Below, in pieces: positions 14,583-16,884 of a stretch of 16,884 nt of DNA. The DNA comes from Gammaproteobacteria bacterium (lineage in GTDB: Bacteria; Pseudomonadota; Gammaproteobacteria; UBA6429): NCBI GenBank assembly GCA_003232015.1, contig QIKU01000209.1, positions 1-16,884 of the forward strand, given 5' to 3'. The first letter of the stretch is position 1. Each line of letters begins with the position of its first letter. The position numbers and the translations under genes are program-made. The notes below the pieces were generated by a model. It did not search any database. It was not told the origin of the DNA and saw only the letters and a program-made list of their open reading frames with translations.

Positions 14583-15182
14583 ATGCCCATTCTTGATATT
14601 TCTGTCATTAGCCTGGCCTATTTACTCGGCTCCGTGTCAGCAGCTATTATTGTCTGTAAAATAATGCAGCTCCCCGACCCACGCACTCAGGGCTCCGGCA
14701 ACCCGGGAGCCACCAATGTGCTCCGCGTTGGCGGTAAAAAGGCTGCTGCCATTACCTTGTTTGCTGACATGCTTAAAGGCCTGCTCCCGGTGCTGGCTGC
14801 TCGTTATCTTGAGCTCAGTAGCCTCACAGTAGCACTCACCGGAGCAGCCGCTTTTATCGGCCACTTATTCCCTGTGTTCTTTGGCTTTAAAGGCGGTAAA
14901 GGCGTCGCCACCTTGCTCGGCATTTTATTTGGCTTTTCATGGTGGGTGGGGCTGGCAACAGCGGCAACCTGGTTGATTATTGCAAAAGTTTTTAAACTAT
15001 CCTCGCTCGCGGCACTCATTGCCACCGCGCTGGCACCTGTTTATTTGTTTTATTTAGTGCCTAATGCAACACCTCTCATTATCTTAACCATTACCATGGT
15101 TATTATTCTTTTCTGGCGACATAAGAGTAACATTAAAAAGTTGCTTTCCGGAAATGAAAGCAATATTGGAAAATCATCATAA
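14583..15182 (+). CDS. plsY: Acyl-phosphate:glycerol-3-phosphate acyltransferase PlsY
   Basis: PlsY is an inner-membrane enzyme that transfers an acyl group from acyl phosphate to glycerol-3-phosphate, giving lysophosphatidic acid, the first step of phospholipid synthesis. The 199 residues fit the family. The three conserved cytoplasmic motifs are visible: GSGNPGATN (37-45), ADMLKG (61-66) and GHLFPVFFGFKGGKGVAT (93-110). Hydrophobic helices lie between and after them. The C-terminus ends in a basic, Ser/Asn-rich tail. A GGAAG stretch lies 11 bases upstream of the ATG. The divergent folB-plsY arrangement is the conserved gammaproteobacterial one. Confidence 0.96.
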   Translation: MPILDISVISLAYLLGSVSAAIIVCKIMQLPDPRTQGSGNPGATNVLRVGGKKAAAITLFADMLKGLLPVLAARYLELSSLTVALTGAAAFIGHLFPVFFGFKGGKGVATLLGILFGFSWWVGLATAATWLIIAKVFKLSSLAALIATALAPVYLFYLVPNATPLIILTITMVIILFWRHKSNIKKLLSGNESNIGKSS

Positions 15183-15229
15183 CCACATATGAAAACAATA
15201 ACGCCTAATACTACAAAGGATAAAGGCTA

Positions 15230-16759
15230 ATGCCTAACACCCATCAAGATGCACTACTGCCGCCAGATCTGGAAAAACAGCTGGCAGCCAATACCAACCT
15301 GCCCAGTCTGCCGGTTATTGCCGTTAAAATTATAGAGGCTAGCAAAGACCCCGATATTAGCCTGAGAGATGTTGCCGCAATTATATCGGCTGATCCTGCA
15401 ATATCAGCCAAACTGTTAAAAATAGCCAACTCACCCCTTTATTCGCAACGGCGCGCAATAAACAACTTACGTGAAGCGCTCACCTTACTCGGCTTTAACA
15501 CTGCACTCACTATCGCCCTGAGTTTTTCATTATTCCATTCACTTAAAGTAAAGGGTCACAGTAAGTGCAACCATGATAATTACTGGAAACGCTCCATTCT
15601 TTCTGCTGAAATCGCCCGCTTGCTTGGAAAACGGTTTGGCTTATCAAAACTTGAAGATCTGTTTCTTGTTGGCTTATTGCAAGACATTGGCATCCTTGCA
15701 CTCGAAAATTTAACCCCCCCCCCGTACTTCAACTATGACAAAATATGCATCAAACATACCGAACGCATTAACCTGGAAAGAAGTGCCTTAAAACTTGAAC
15801 ACTCCTGCGTTGGCGCCTGGCTATTAAATTCATGGAACTTTCCTCAAGACATCGTTAATGCCGTGCTGCACAGTCATTCACTAAGCAACCATATGCAAGT
15901 TCAGGATAAAACCAGCAGTCAATTTCATTTGTGTCTGAGTTTTTCAGGTACTCTGGCTGATATGTGGTTAGAAGAAAACCCCAATGAGTTATTTCAATCA
16001 ACTTTAGAAGCAGCAGCTTTAGCCTTAAGTGTTGATGCAGACGAATTTAGCCAACTGGTCGCCGATATAAACAAAGAACTCCTGAGTATATCTACTTTAT
16101 TTGATGTAAATTTTGATGATGAAATCAAACAAGGCCAAATTCTCGAAGAAGCACGTGAAGTCACCTTGCTACGCAGCATACATTTTATTAAGCAGACTGA
16201 ACACGACCAACACCAAATTCAAAATATTGCAGAGCAAGTTAAAGAAATAACAAAAGAGAATCAACTTGATTATTTAACCAATGTTTATAACCGCAAACAC
16301 TTTGAACGCTTATTAGAAGAAGAATATGAAAATGCCAATGTAAATCGTTGGCCACTTTCGATTGCCTTTATTGATATTGACAACTTTAAAGAAATCAACG
16401 ACACACATGGCCATTTGATCGGTGATAAAATCATAACTGCGATTGCTGATTTTTTCTCGGACAATATTCGCCAGACAGATATTCTGGCACGTTATGGTGG
16501 AGATGAATTTATTCTAATGCTGCCTGGTTCAACTGCACAAATTGCAGAAGAAGCGCTAAGCCGTTTAATTACCCTGCTCACCACATCTACACAAATAAAC
16601 ATTGATGGCCAGACCTTAACCCCAACGGTTTCAGTCGGCCTGGCGTCGCATATGGACATTAATAGTTTTACTAACGCAGAAAGCTTTATTCGCGCTGCCG
16701 ACAAAGCGCTATATAAAGCAAAAGCCGCCGGGCGTAACTGCCTTGCTGTCTATGACTAG
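15230..16759 (+). CDS. HDOD-GGDEF signalling protein, probable diguanylate cyclase
   Basis: This 509-residue cytoplasmic protein has an N-terminal HDOD domain (about residues 20-225: LPSLPVIAVKIIEASKDP, ADPAISAKLLKIANSPLYS) and a C-terminal GGDEF domain (about 346-509). Between them is a largely helical linker with coiled-coil character (about 290-345). The GGDEF active site is intact (GGDEF at 423-427), and the product-inhibition I-site RQTD (414-417) sits exactly five residues before it, so synthesis and feedback control of c-di-GMP are expected. No membrane segment is seen; the HDOD part is presumably the sensory or partner-binding module. AAAGG five bases upstream of the ATG supports the start. 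A run of ten C falls at codons 162-165 inside the HDOD domain. It lies 47 bases after plsY and may be cotranscribed with it. Confidence 0.93.
   Translation: MPNTHQDALLPPDLEKQLAANTNLPSLPVIAVKIIEASKDPDISLRDVAAIISADPAISAKLLKIANSPLYSQRRAINNLREALTLLGFNTALTIALSFSLFHSLKVKGHSKCNHDNYWKRSILSAEIARLLGKRFGLSKLEDLFLVGLLQDIGILALENLTPPPYFNYDKICIKHTERINLERSALKLEHSCVGAWLLNSWNFPQDIVNAVLHSHSLSNHMQVQDKTSSQFHLCLSFSGTLADMWLEENPNELFQSTLEAAALALSVDADEFSQLVADINKELLSISTLFDVNFDDEIKQGQILEEAREVTLLRSIHFIKQTEHDQHQIQNIAEQVKEITKENQLDYLTNVYNRKHFERLLEEEYENANVNRWPLSIAFIDIDNFKEINDTHGHLIGDKIITAIADFFSDNIRQTDILARYGGDEFILMLPGSTAQIAEEALSRLITLLTTSTQINIDGQTLTPTVSVGLASHMDINSFTNAESFIRAADKALYKAKAAGRNCLAVYD
15714..15723 (+). repeat. Homopolymeric run of ten C within the HDOD-GGDEF gene
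   Basis: Ten consecutive C encode part of Thr-Pro-Pro-Pro in the text LTPPPYFNY, within the HDOD domain and upstream of the GGDEF domain. The rest of the window is AT-leaning and lacks comparable G or C runs, so the tract stands out. The reading frame is intact at this length; gain or loss of one C would remove the cyclase domain. Confidence 0.85.
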
Positions 16760-16884
16760 GTGATTACTTCTTCTCGCATGGCCGTTGAAAATAACACATC
16801 ATCACACAGGTTGCCGAGGTTAGTAACCAGAATAAAAAGAACCCGGTAGTATAGCACCCCATTCTTGAAATGGCTCCATAGCCA
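16760..16884. other. Right-end region without a supported gene
   Basis: The last 125 bases carry no recognisable gene. On the minus strand two frames stay open from the window edge to stops at 16756 and near 16766, with unremarkable translations, so the 3' end of a neighbouring minus-strand gene is possible but unproved. TGCTATACT on the minus strand resembles an extended -10 box. No clear terminator follows the HDOD-GGDEF gene; GGTTA-G-TAACC is too tight to be one. Confidence 0.3.

Noticed and set aside
1..16884. Mobile elements, CRISPR arrays, tRNA or rRNA genes
   Set aside because: I saw no transposase or integrase, spaced repeats, or tRNA-like cloverleaf sequence on either strand.

Overview
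The window looks like chromosomal DNA of a gammaproteobacterium with moderately low GC (about 43% by eye). The main reason is the framework cca - uppP - folB - plsY, which is close to the Escherichia coli order (cca, bacA/uppP, folB, plsY), combined with an HDOD-GGDEF protein and a bacterial pteridine reductase. I cannot name a genus from the sequence alone.

Layout. Positions 1-737 (+) are the 3' part of cca (tRNA nucleotidyltransferase). Positions 749-10352 (all on the minus strand, so transcribed from right to left) form one compact operon of seven genes: periplasmic binding protein, ABC permease, ABC ATPase, cgdA, cgdB, a biotin-dependent carboxylase, and allophanate hydrolase. Annotation by homology alone would call this urea uptake and urea amidolyase. 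Its leader (10431-10540) carries a clear guanidine-I (ykkC) riboswitch, and it encodes the DUF1989 pair CgdA/CgdB, so it is much better read as guanidine uptake and use as a nitrogen source. The inferred pathway is: guanidine + bicarbonate + ATP gives carboxyguanidine; CgdAB deiminates this to allophanate and ammonia; allophanate hydrolase releases two more ammonia. A second guanidine sensor appears inside the operon. Two hairpins with ACGA loops (6187-6236), immediately upstream of the carboxylase gene, match the guanidine-II (mini-ykkC) pattern and are followed by a run of six T.

Positions 10353-10743 hold the riboswitch leader, a candidate promoter and otherwise featureless spacer. Positions 10744-12788 (-) are a SAM-dependent methyltransferase of the MidA/NDUFAF7 family followed by uppP. 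Positions 12824-14476 hold three pterin/folate genes: a pteridine reductase (+), folK (-) and folB (-). Positions 14583-15182 (+) are plsY, divergent from folB. Positions 15230-16759 (+) encode an HDOD-GGDEF signalling protein whose gene contains a run of ten C. The last 125 bases hold no gene I can support.

How it fits together: the guanidine operon is an accessory nitrogen-acquisition module sitting inside a conserved housekeeping block (tRNA maturation, undecaprenyl phosphate recycling, folate and phospholipid synthesis). It contains no transcription factor gene, so control appears to lie in the two RNA sensors. Translation of successive genes is linked by three ATGA overlaps and one TAATG overlap. 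The most notable observation is the pairing of two structurally unrelated guanidine riboswitch classes in one operon, at the start and in the middle.
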